Below are positions 51,940 through 59,061 of a stretch of 64,000 nucleotides of DNA, piece by piece. Both the position numbers and the translations under genes were made by a program. How positions within the stretch are numbered: the first letter of the stretch is position 1; the number at the start of each line of letters is the position of its first letter. Source of the DNA: Bacillota bacterium (lineage in GTDB: Bacteria; Bacillota; Bacilli; Paenibacillales; Paenibacillaceae); assembly GCA_023391635.1 (NCBI GenBank), contig JAEWAQ010000076.1, positions 62,001 to 126,000 of the forward strand. The letters are read 5' to 3'. Under the pieces are notes generated by a model, which was not told the origin of the DNA, made no database searches, and worked only from the letters and a program-made list of their open reading frames with translations.

Positions 51940-52995
51940 ATGACGCGCAAGATCGTGCTGGCAATTCCGAATCGGGCTTATGCCGCGGGGCTTGCCGCCT
52001 ATTTGCGGGAGACCGAACCGAGCTGGGAGACGTCCGCATTCACGCATGAGGCGGCATTGCGGCATCGGCTGCAGGACCCGGGCGGGATTGATGCGCTCAT
52101 CGGCGACCCGGGTCTGCTCAAACAAGCGGAATCATGGCTGGCCGGCGTGCCGCGCATTACCGCATTGGTGGAAGAGCATGGCCAAACGGACGGAGCATGG
52201 CCGGAGATTATGATCTATCAGCCGCTGCCCGGCGTGGCGGCCAGCATTCGCGGGCTGCTTGCGGACACGGCGCCTGTTGCACGCGGGCACTGTCGTCTGC
52301 TGACGGTTTTCTCGGCGGCAGGGGGGATCGGCAAGACGACGATGGCGCTGAATATTACAAGGCTTGCCGGCGAGAGAGGTCTGCGCACGCTGTACTTGAA
52401 CTTGGAACCGATCAATGCGACATCCAAGCTGTTTGGCGTCTATGAGCCGGACAGTTTGTCGAGATTGCTGTACGTCTTGCAGACGGAACCGGAGGCATTT
52501 CCCGGGCAATTGGAGCGCTCGGTTCGACATCAAGCCTATTTGCGTGCGGATATCATCGACGCGCCGGATCATCCCGGCGAACGGTTAGGCATGGCGCCGG
52601 AATTGCTCGATCGATTGATCGACAGCATCCGCGCAACGGGGCGATACGATCTGATCGTGGCGGATCCGGATAGCGGGATCAGTCCATGGCATGCGATGCT
52701 GCTCGGTCTGAGCGATAAGGTGGCTTGGCTCGTGACGGATGATTGGCAATGCATGGAGAAGACGGTCAGGCTGATCGCGTATTGGCGGGAAGAGGGGGCG
52801 GACTGGGGGAAGCGCATATCCTTCTTGCGCAACAAGAGTCAAGGGGCATCGTTCGGCGGATGGCCGCTCCCGGCGCCTCCGGCGGCGGTGCTGCCCTATG
52901 TTCCCCAATGGAAGGAAGCGGAGGATCCGGCCAAGGTGTTCGGCTCTGCTGCTTATTGCGGCGTGCTGGAGAAGCTGCTCGATGCTTGGGGATGA
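51940..52995 (+). CDS. cpaE: Tad pilus assembly ATPase CpaE/TadZ-like
   Basis: ATG 51940 is 7 bases after AAGGAGG; the longer open frame crosses the terminator. 351 residues: a degenerate receiver-like N-terminus (1-110), then a MinD/ParA-type ATPase with Walker A SAAGGIGKTT. The signature Lys of the deviant Walker box (normally KGG) is Ala, as described for atypical TadZ proteins. VADPDSGISPWH is the later acidic motif. TadZ proteins set the pilus assembly site. The rest of the locus begins 2.2 kb downstream, beyond an opposite-strand cassette. Confidence 0.85.
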   Translation: MTRKIVLAIPNRAYAAGLAAYLRETEPSWETSAFTHEAALRHRLQDPGGIDALIGDPGLLKQAESWLAGVPRITALVEEHGQTDGAWPEIMIYQPLPGVAASIRGLLADTAPVARGHCRLLTVFSAAGGIGKTTMALNITRLAGERGLRTLYLNLEPINATSKLFGVYEPDSLSRLLYVLQTEPEAFPGQLERSVRHQAYLRADIIDAPDHPGERLGMAPELLDRLIDSIRATGRYDLIVADPDSGISPWHAMLLGLSDKVAWLVTDDWQCMEKTVRLIAYWREEGADWGKRISFLRNKSQGASFGGWPLPAPPAAVLPYVPQWKEAEDPAKVFGSAAYCGVLEKLLDAWG

Positions 52996-53052
52996 CAGGC
53001 GAATTGGAGCGGACCGGGCCGGGCTGTGGGCTTCCCTTCGGATGCGAGGAGG

Positions 53053-53838
53053 TTATCCGAGCTTCGCCCGGGAGCACATCAGACTGGCTCTGGACACGAG
53101 TTCCTTGAACGACAGGCGGTAAAATTCCGGCTCCGTCGAATCGTTCAGCCATCCAACGGAAGCCGTCAGCGAAGCCGGCCCGATCGAGATCGGGTTCGAC
53201 AAACTGTCGATGATCTCCTTGACATCGTCGTCCGGCCGCGTGGTGATGGCGGCGAATTCGTCTCCGGCATATCGGCATACGTAATCATCGTCTCCAAACA
53301 ACGCTTTCAGCTTCTGGGCGTAGCCGCGGATCAAGTCGTCGCCGACCGGGTGGCCGAATTGCTTGTTCACTTCGCCGAAGCGGTTCAAATCCAGGAACAG
53401 CAGTTGGAAGGGCAGCCGTTTATGCAGCCGTTCTTCCCCGATGGCATGGATATAGGGGGAACGGTACATCTGCGTCATGTTGTCCTTCCACTCTGCCAGG
53501 CGAGAGACGATCGCTTCTCGGGTTACCATTCCGGCCGCTTGTCCATCGTCTATCACGATGAGACGTTCGATGTTTCCGTTCTCCATGACAGCGAGCGCTT
53601 CCCAAGCGAAGCAATCGGCGGCGGCGACAATCGGGTTCGGCGTCATCGCATCGGCGACGATGCGATTCGGGTGGGCCGCGCGCACGTCCCTGGACGTGAT
53701 GATGCCGACGATTCGGCTGTTATCCATCACAGCCAGGGAGCCGATGCGATGTTCAGCCATCAAGGCGGACGCGTGCAGTACGCTTTTGCCTGACGACACC
53801 GTTCGAAGCGGCGAGTTCATCAATTCTGCGACTTTCAC
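53053..53838 (-). CDS. CBS-domain pair fused to GGDEF-type diguanylate cyclase (AGDEF)
   Basis: GTG 53838 overlaps the previous stop (GTGA), with AGGTGG upstream. 261 residues: CBS 1 (1-60), CBS 2 (61-118), then a cyclase domain with AGDEF at 191-195 in place of GGDEF; AGDEF variants are known to be active. FLDLNRFGEVNKQFGH supplies the substrate region. CBS pairs bind adenosyl nucleotides, so activity may follow energy charge (inference). Last gene of the riboswitch-headed cassette. Confidence 0.9.
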   Translation of the reverse strand: MKVAELMNSPLRTVSSGKSVLHASALMAEHRIGSLAVMDNSRIVGIITSRDVRAAHPNRIVADAMTPNPIVAAADCFAWEALAVMENGNIERLIVIDDGQAAGMVTREAIVSRLAEWKDNMTQMYRSPYIHAIGEERLHKRLPFQLLFLDLNRFGEVNKQFGHPVGDDLIRGYAQKLKALFGDDDYVCRYAGDEFAAITTRPDDDVKEIIDSLSNPISIGPASLTASVGWLNDSTEPEFYRLSFKELVSRASLMCSRAKLG

Positions 53839-54188
53839 GACATATCCACCTCGCGTTGCACGGATATTGCGATTCGGAGCTCGGACCGCAGTACGGTCGT
53901 TTCGCTGATCAGCTTTTCCGCTTCTTCCATCACGATTCGGACCAGGTGCTGCTCATCCATCAAGTCCAGCAGCGAATTGCGGACGAGCACAGCTTCGATC
54001 TTCGGATGGTCCATTCGGATGAGCGAGAATTGTTCCGGACTAAGTGCCTCCGCCATCCGGCGGACCGCTTCAGGACCGATCGGCGCTTTCTTCCCGATGA
54101 TGAGCAGGTCCTGCATGGGGGGCATTTCGAATTCCGAGATTTTAAGAGATAGTAATGCCTTTCTGGAATAATTCGTCTTCGCGTTCAA
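53835..54188 (-). CDS. Unknown 117-residue protein between EAL and CBS-AGDEF genes
   Basis: TTG 54188 is 8 bases after AAAGGAG, and 14 bases separate it from the EAL stop. The C-terminal end overlaps the CBS-AGDEF start by 4 bases. The product is soluble, with no signal or membrane segment. The middle (LLIIGKKAPIGPEAVRRMAE) and the acidic helix DLMDEQHLVRIVMEEAEKLI suggest an alpha/beta fold. I do not recognise a family. Tight coupling on both sides points to a role in c-di-GMP signalling. Confidence 0.8.
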   Translation of the reverse strand: MNAKTNYSRKALLSLKISEFEMPPMQDLLIIGKKAPIGPEAVRRMAEALSPEQFSLIRMDHPKIEAVLVRNSLLDLMDEQHLVRIVMEEAEKLISETTVLRSELRIAISVQREVDMS

Positions 54189-54202
54189 CTTCGAATGCTC
54201 CT

Positions 54203-54955
54203 TTAATCGGGCGTAATGGGGCGGAAAGTCATGATCGGCGTATCAGGGAGAGGGCCAGGTTTGGCCAGACCGTAGCCTTGTCCCAATCGGACGCCGAGAC
54301 GAATGGCAAGCTGCACGTCATCGGGATCTTCCAGTCCTTCCAGGATGCACTTCGTTCCGTCCGAGCAATAGTCGACGAAAAATTTGACAATGTGCTGTTT
54401 CTTTTGGTTGGAAATCAATTGCTTTCCGAAGAACCGATCGATTTTGATGAAATCAGGAGTGAATTCCACGATGCGCTTAAGCGTTGTTGCACCCTCGCCG
54501 ACATCGTCGAATGCGATCTGAAAACCGATCTTCCGCAATAGGGCCATGTTCTGAGAGAACTTGTCGCGGTTCCATTCGACGGTTTCCGCCATCGATTCGT
54601 TGATTTCGAATACCATGCGCCAGACATCATCCTTGAACTTTCTCGCGATCTTCGCGCATATGCGCGCGAAAGCATCCTCGGCTAGCGTCGATGGAAAGAT
54701 GTTGATGAACAACAATTCCGTCGAATCGCGGAATTTAGCCGAGTTGAAAAATAAGGAGATCGCATTGTAAATCGACAAAATGTCCAATTCACAGAGCCGC
54801 TGCTGACTGGCAGCGAGTTGCAGCAACCGATCCGGCTGTCGGATCGAATGGCTGCGGAGCAGCGCCTCATATCCGAGAGGCTGCCGCGAATTCAAGCTAA
54901 AGACGGGTTGGAACATGTGGTAGTGATCCTGGTACGAAAGAGGTGTGTCTTTCAT
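54203..54955 (-). CDS. EAL-domain cyclic-di-GMP phosphodiesterase
   Basis: 250 residues, essentially a lone EAL domain. Signature Glu30 in YEALLR, then Asn/Glu in FEINES, DDVGEG (usual form DDFGTG), Lys in FIKIDRFF, Glu in LEGLED and QGYGLAKP. The metal- and substrate-binding acidic residues appear conserved, so hydrolysis of c-di-GMP is plausible, although loop 6 is unusual. GGAAAGGAAC lies upstream of ATG 54955, and the leader carries a c-di-GMP-I riboswitch. Confidence 0.9.
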   Translation of the reverse strand: MKDTPLSYQDHYHMFQPVFSLNSRQPLGYEALLRSHSIRQPDRLLQLAASQQRLCELDILSIYNAISLFFNSAKFRDSTELLFINIFPSTLAEDAFARICAKIARKFKDDVWRMVFEINESMAETVEWNRDKFSQNMALLRKIGFQIAFDDVGEGATTLKRIVEFTPDFIKIDRFFGKQLISNQKKQHIVKFFVDYCSDGTKCILEGLEDPDDVQLAIRLGVRLGQGYGLAKPGPLPDTPIMTFRPITPD

Positions 54956-54984
54956 GAATAAAATGTTCCTTTCCTCAAGAACGG

Positions 54985-55075
54985 CAATTTCGGCAACCCG
55001 GCCGCCTTAGACTTGCGTCCTTAGGCCCGTAGGTTTTGCGTCCTTCTTTTTCAAGAAGTTTGCGATTCTCGTATT
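54985..55075 (-). ncRNA. Cyclic-di-GMP-I (GEMM) riboswitch in the EAL leader
   Basis: Reading the minus strand from 55075: CGCAAAC, a CUUCUU-GAAA-AAGAAG hairpin with GAAA tetraloop, GGACGCAAAACC, UACG, GGCCUAA tetraloop-receptor segment, the GGAC-GCAA-GUCU hairpin, then GGCCGGGUUGCC closing the aptamer. Every conserved block of the GEMM-I class is present in order. The aptamer ends about 30 bases before the EAL start. There is no poly-U terminator; GUUC/GAAC around GAGGAAAGG could hide the ribosome site, so translational control is likely. Confidence 0.93.
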
Positions 55076-55213
55076 GTTGTATAGTCCGAGAGGATCAATC
55101 AAAAATGAGACTATTTTCCGCCATCTAGTATTTGATTCGACATGAAACGCCTCAATCCTACAGAACATATGTTTTGGTGAAGAAAATGTTAGCAAAGAGA
55201 CGGAGGCGATACG

Positions 55214-56452
55214 ATGCAGGCTGCCGAACTCACGTCCGAAGAACTGGCGGACATCAAAGAAGCCGTTCGATCCCGACTGGCGTGGGATGAGGAAATATCG
55301 GACGATGCGCTTCGCAAGCGGATCGAGACTGAATTGTTCGTCCGGGAGCGCAGCCGGCGCATGACGGCGGCACACCGCAAAGCCGCGGTAGAAAGGTTGT
55401 TCCATTCGTTCCGCGGTTTGGATGCGCTGCACCCGCTGCTGGAAGATCCTGAAATTACGGAGATCATGATCAATCGTTACGACGAGATTTATTACGAGAA
55501 GCAGGGGGCCTTGATGATGTCCGATATCGCCTTCGCGTCTCCTGAACGGTTGGAGGATCTGATTCAGAGCATCGTGGGCCGCGTGAACCGATTGGTGAAC
55601 GAATCGTCCCCCATTGTCGATGCGCGCTTGCCGGACGGGTCCAGAGTGCATGTCGCCTTGCCTCCAATCGCGTTGAAAGGGCCGAGTGTTACGATTCGCC
55701 GATTTCCGAGCCAGCCGATGAGCATGCGTGATTTGTTCGCGGCAGGGGCGATCACGGAAGAAGCCGCCGGGCTGCTGCAGGAGCTCGTGATCGCCAAGTA
55801 CAATCTGTTCATTAGCGGCGGCACGGGATCAGGCAAGACGACATTTCTCGGTGCGCTGTCGGAATGGATTCCGGCGGACGAACGCATTGTGACGATCGAA
55901 GATGCGGCTGAATTGCGGCTCCGCGGTGCGGCGAACCTTGTATCGCTGGAAACCCGAAACGCCAATAGCGAGGGCAAAGGGAAGATCACGACGGCAGACC
56001 TGATCCGGGCTTCTCTGCGCATGCGGCCGAACCGCATCATCGTCGGGGAAGTGAGAGGCGCGGAAGCGCTCGATATGCTGCAGGCGATGAACACCGGGCA
56101 TGAAGGCAGCTTGTCGACGGGCCATGCGAACAGCCCGAAGGACATGCTTTCGCGTCTGGAGACGATGGTGCTGAGCGGCGCCGACTTGCCTGTCCATGTC
56201 GTGCGCAAACAGATGGCGTCTGCGCTCGATGTGATCGTGCACGTCAGCCGGTTTCGCGACGGGAGCCGCAAGGTGGCCGAAATATGCGAAGTGACGGGAA
56301 TGGAGGAGGGGGAAGTGATGCTTAAGTCCTTGTTTAAATTTGAGGAGGCGCCATCTCCGGATCGTCGTGTACGGGGTTCGCTCATTAAAGTAGGCGAGCT
56401 CACGGACACCCGCAAGCTTCGATTCGCGGGAATTCGGGAGGAAGCCGGATGA
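55214..56452 (+). CDS. cpaF: Tad secretion ATPase CpaF/TadA
   Basis: ATG 55214 is 7 bases after GGAGG. 412 residues of the VirB11/PulE superfamily: N-terminal helical region, a substrate domain with PEITEIMINRYDEIYYE, Walker A GGTGSGKT at 202-209, then the Walker B and RxRPNR region (ASLRMRPNRIIVGEVRG) and the His box TGHEGSLSTGHAN. Hexameric motor that drives Flp pilus polymerisation. First gene of the main operon, coupled to tadB by ATGA. Confidence 0.95.
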   Translation: MQAAELTSEELADIKEAVRSRLAWDEEISDDALRKRIETELFVRERSRRMTAAHRKAAVERLFHSFRGLDALHPLLEDPEITEIMINRYDEIYYEKQGALMMSDIAFASPERLEDLIQSIVGRVNRLVNESSPIVDARLPDGSRVHVALPPIALKGPSVTIRRFPSQPMSMRDLFAAGAITEEAAGLLQELVIAKYNLFISGGTGSGKTTFLGALSEWIPADERIVTIEDAAELRLRGAANLVSLETRNANSEGKGKITTADLIRASLRMRPNRIIVGEVRGAEALDMLQAMNTGHEGSLSTGHANSPKDMLSRLETMVLSGADLPVHVVRKQMASALDVIVHVSRFRDGSRKVAEICEVTGMEEGEVMLKSLFKFEEAPSPDRRVRGSLIKVGELTDTRKLRFAGIREEAG

Positions 56453-57189
56453 TCGACTATTCCTGTTATCCATTAAGCCGAAGGCAACGCATTGGCGCGG
56501 CGCTCTTCGGGTGCGCTGCATGTTATGCCGCGGCTTGGCTCGTCTGCAGGCATCCGGCGGTTTCGATTGCGGCTGCGCCGGTCGGCATATGGTATCCGCG
56601 GCTAAGGAGCGTGCAGCTGCGAGCAAGACGCGCGAATCAGTTTCGCCTGCATTTCAAGGAGATGCTTCAATCGCTCGCTTCTTTGCTCGCGGCCGGTCGG
56701 TCGGTGGAGAATGCGTTCCAGGCATTGGAGAACGAGCTGGCGTTGCTGCTTGCCGACACGCGATCGGACTTGCTGGCTGAACTGCGCGGCATGGCCAACC
56801 GGCTGCGCAACGGGGAACCGCTGGAAGGACTGCTGCAAGATTTGGCGAATCGCGCGGGTTTGGAGGAAGTGCGCTATTTCGCGGAGGCGATCGCCGTATG
56901 CAAGCGGGCGGGCGGCGACTTGGTCGATATCGTGCGAAGCACGTCGCAACTGCTGGCGGAGAAGCTGGAGGTCGAACTGGAATTGTCGGTATTGATGGCA
57001 CAGAAGCGGTTCGAGTCCCGCGTACTGATGGTGATGCCGTTTGGGCTGATCGGCTTTCTCGGATTTTTCGCGCCTGACTATATGGCTCCGCTTCGGCAAG
57101 GAATCGGCTGGCTGGTGCTTGCGGCGTGTTTAGCAATGCTCGGGCTGATCTGCTGGTGGATGGCGAGAATCATGAAGATCGAGGTGTAA
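56449..57189 (+). CDS. tadB: Tad pilus inner-membrane protein TadB
   Basis: 246 residues, overlapping the cpaF stop. Type II secretion F-type fold: two N-terminal membrane segments (about 14-45), a cytoplasmic helical domain with the GRSVENAFQALENEL motif, then two C-terminal segments (about 185-240). Platform protein paired with TadC. Confidence 0.9.
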   Translation: MIDYSCYPLSRRQRIGAALFGCAACYAAAWLVCRHPAVSIAAAPVGIWYPRLRSVQLRARRANQFRLHFKEMLQSLASLLAAGRSVENAFQALENELALLLADTRSDLLAELRGMANRLRNGEPLEGLLQDLANRAGLEEVRYFAEAIAVCKRAGGDLVDIVRSTSQLLAEKLEVELELSVLMAQKRFESRVLMVMPFGLIGFLGFFAPDYMAPLRQGIGWLVLAACLAMLGLICWWMARIMKIEV

Positions 57190-57192
57190 TTC

Positions 57193-58041
57193 ATGATTGG
57201 CGGCGCGATGTGCGCGGTACTCGGTTTGGCCTATTCGATTGCATGGCTGCAATATAAGGTCAGATTGCGAGGACGGGGGAAGGTTGGAACGGCAGATGAC
57301 TTTATCGGTCCGTTCGCGGCGATGCTGGGCTGGGGGGGCTTGTATGAACGCGTGCAGCCGCTCGTACAGCGCTCCGGCATGAAGCTTGCCGTACTGGAAG
57401 GCGGTTGTACGCGGGAGAGGCTGCTCCGCTGGACGGCTGAAGGATTAGCCAGATCGTATGCGTGCGCGCTCGCCGCATGGGCTGTAGCGGGGATTTCCGG
57501 CAATGTCCTGATCGGATGGATGGGCATGGGCGTCGGCAGCATGCTGCTAATCTTGCGCGCAAGAGAACTGCACCGTCAGGTGGAACAGCGCCGAACGACG
57601 ATGCTGATGGAACTGCCCGTCCTGCTAAGCAGGCTGCTTGTCCTTGTGAATGCCGGGGAGAACGTGCGGCGGGCGCTTGTCCGCACGGCAGAGCGTCGGC
57701 CGGCGAATAAGCATCCGCTGTACGAAGAGCTGGCAGCAGCCTTGGTCGCGATGGACCGCGGAGAGAACATGAATCAGGCGATGGAGCAATTCGGCCGGCG
57801 TTGCGCGGTACCGGAAGTCAAGCAATTCGCATCGATGCTGCTGATGAACGCCCGGCGAGGCGGGGAGGCTTTCGTCCCGGCGCTGCGGGATCTCACCCGT
57901 CAGATGTGGGAGAAGCGCAAAGCAGCGGCGAGGACGCTTGGGGAGCAGGCATCATCGCGGCTCGCGTTTCCGCTTGCCGTCATTTTGCTCTTGATTATCG
58001 TTCTGGTCGGCGCGCCAGCCATGATGATCATGAATGGATAG
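57193..58041 (+). CDS. tadC: Tad pilus inner-membrane protein TadC
   Basis: 282 residues; start 3 bases after the tadB stop. The same T2SSF architecture as TadB, with PVLLSRLLVLVNAGENVRRA as the conserved domain and a last membrane segment near the C-terminus (FPLAVILLLIIVLVGAPAMM). Together with TadB it forms the platform acted on by CpaF. Confidence 0.9.
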   Translation: MIGGAMCAVLGLAYSIAWLQYKVRLRGRGKVGTADDFIGPFAAMLGWGGLYERVQPLVQRSGMKLAVLEGGCTRERLLRWTAEGLARSYACALAAWAVAGISGNVLIGWMGMGVGSMLLILRARELHRQVEQRRTTMLMELPVLLSRLLVLVNAGENVRRALVRTAERRPANKHPLYEELAAALVAMDRGENMNQAMEQFGRRCAVPEVKQFASMLLMNARRGGEAFVPALRDLTRQMWEKRKAAARTLGEQASSRLAFPLAVILLLIIVLVGAPAMMIMNG

Positions 58042-58067
58042 ACCAATCGTTCAGGGAGGGACGAAAT

Positions 58068-58289
58068 ATGCTGTTGATATGGAATCGGGCGAGAGGCCGA
58101 ATGCGGCAATGGGGACAGCGCTGCGGGGCAAGGCTGTGGCGCAGCGAGGAAGGGATCGGCACACTGGAAATTGTGTTGATCGCGGCGATTTTGATTATCG
58201 TCGCCCTGCTGTTCAAGGATTGGATCATCAAGTTCCTGAACAGCCTGATGGGCAAAGCAGAGACGAAAGCGGGCTCCATCTTCGACTGA
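58068..58289 (+). CDS. Flp-type (class IVb) prepilin
   Basis: ATG 58068 follows GGGAGGGACG. 73 residues: a long basic leader of 29 residues ending EEG, cleavage expected between Gly and Ile, with Glu at +5 (IGTLEIVLIAAILIIVALLF). The mature pilin is 44 residues, the length expected of Flp subunits. Processed by the peptidase at 62395. It is the likely major pilus subunit. Confidence 0.88.
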   Translation: MLLIWNRARGRMRQWGQRCGARLWRSEEGIGTLEIVLIAAILIIVALLFKDWIIKFLNSLMGKAETKAGSIFD

Positions 58290-58350
58290 ATGGCGAGAGA
58301 TGGGAATGTGAAACGTGGCGGGAAAGGATGGAATGGCTGGAGGTGCGAAT

Positions 58351-59061
58351 GTGAAACGCGATAGGAAAGAATGGAAGGGCGGCCTGCGGGAGGAGGGCGG
58401 ATCGATGACGCTGGAAGCTTCCTTTGTGCTGCCCGGGATATTGGTCGTCACTTTCGCTTTGATCTTGCTTGCGGTCACGATGGCCGATCGTGTTGCCCAT
58501 TATTATTCCGTATCGGTTGCCGGCGAGCGAGCGGCGTTCGCCTGGCCGCATTCATCGGCGGATATTCGGACCGGCGGATATTTGCCCGGCCGTTACGATG
58601 GCTTGTATTGGCGGTTGAAGGACGATGCGCTGCTGGCGGGTCTGTTCGGATGGTCCGAGGCGAATCCGGATGACGACACCGTGGTTCGAATCGGCGCTGT
58701 CGGTGGGGCAGGCGACGGGGAGGAAGGCAGCGGAGATTCGCTTGCCCGACAGAAGCTCCGCAAATCCGCTTCCGCCATGCCTGACACAGCGGACGGAACG
58801 ATCTCGTACCGGAACCGGGTCTGGCTGCGGGTAGTGGAAGTGGATGCAGACGGCGCTGCTGCGCCCGATCCGCTTCGCCGGTTATGGCCGATGCTGTCGC
58901 TGGCCGCTTCGGCATCCGTCACGGCAGTTGTGATCGAACCGGCGGAATGGATACGGACATTCGAGTTGGTCCGGTACTACAAGGCGAGGATAGAGAAGAA
59001 AGGGCAAGGTTCCGAAGATTACCGCCGCCAGGCGTCATCCGTATTGGAGAGCAGGCGATGA
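58351..59061 (+). CDS. TadE-like pseudopilin
   Basis: GTG 58351 is 5 bases after GGAGGTG; the upstream GTG at 58315 has no site. 236 residues: short basic N-terminus, EEGGSMTLEASFVLPG with a single membrane segment (about 28-50), then an extracellular domain of about 180 residues. TadE-type minor pilin. The stop overlaps the next start (ATGA). Confidence 0.82.
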   Translation: MKRDRKEWKGGLREEGGSMTLEASFVLPGILVVTFALILLAVTMADRVAHYYSVSVAGERAAFAWPHSSADIRTGGYLPGRYDGLYWRLKDDALLAGLFGWSEANPDDDTVVRIGAVGGAGDGEEGSGDSLARQKLRKSASAMPDTADGTISYRNRVWLRVVEVDADGAAAPDPLRRLWPMLSLAASASVTAVVIEPAEWIRTFELVRYYKARIEKKGQGSEDYRRQASSVLESRR

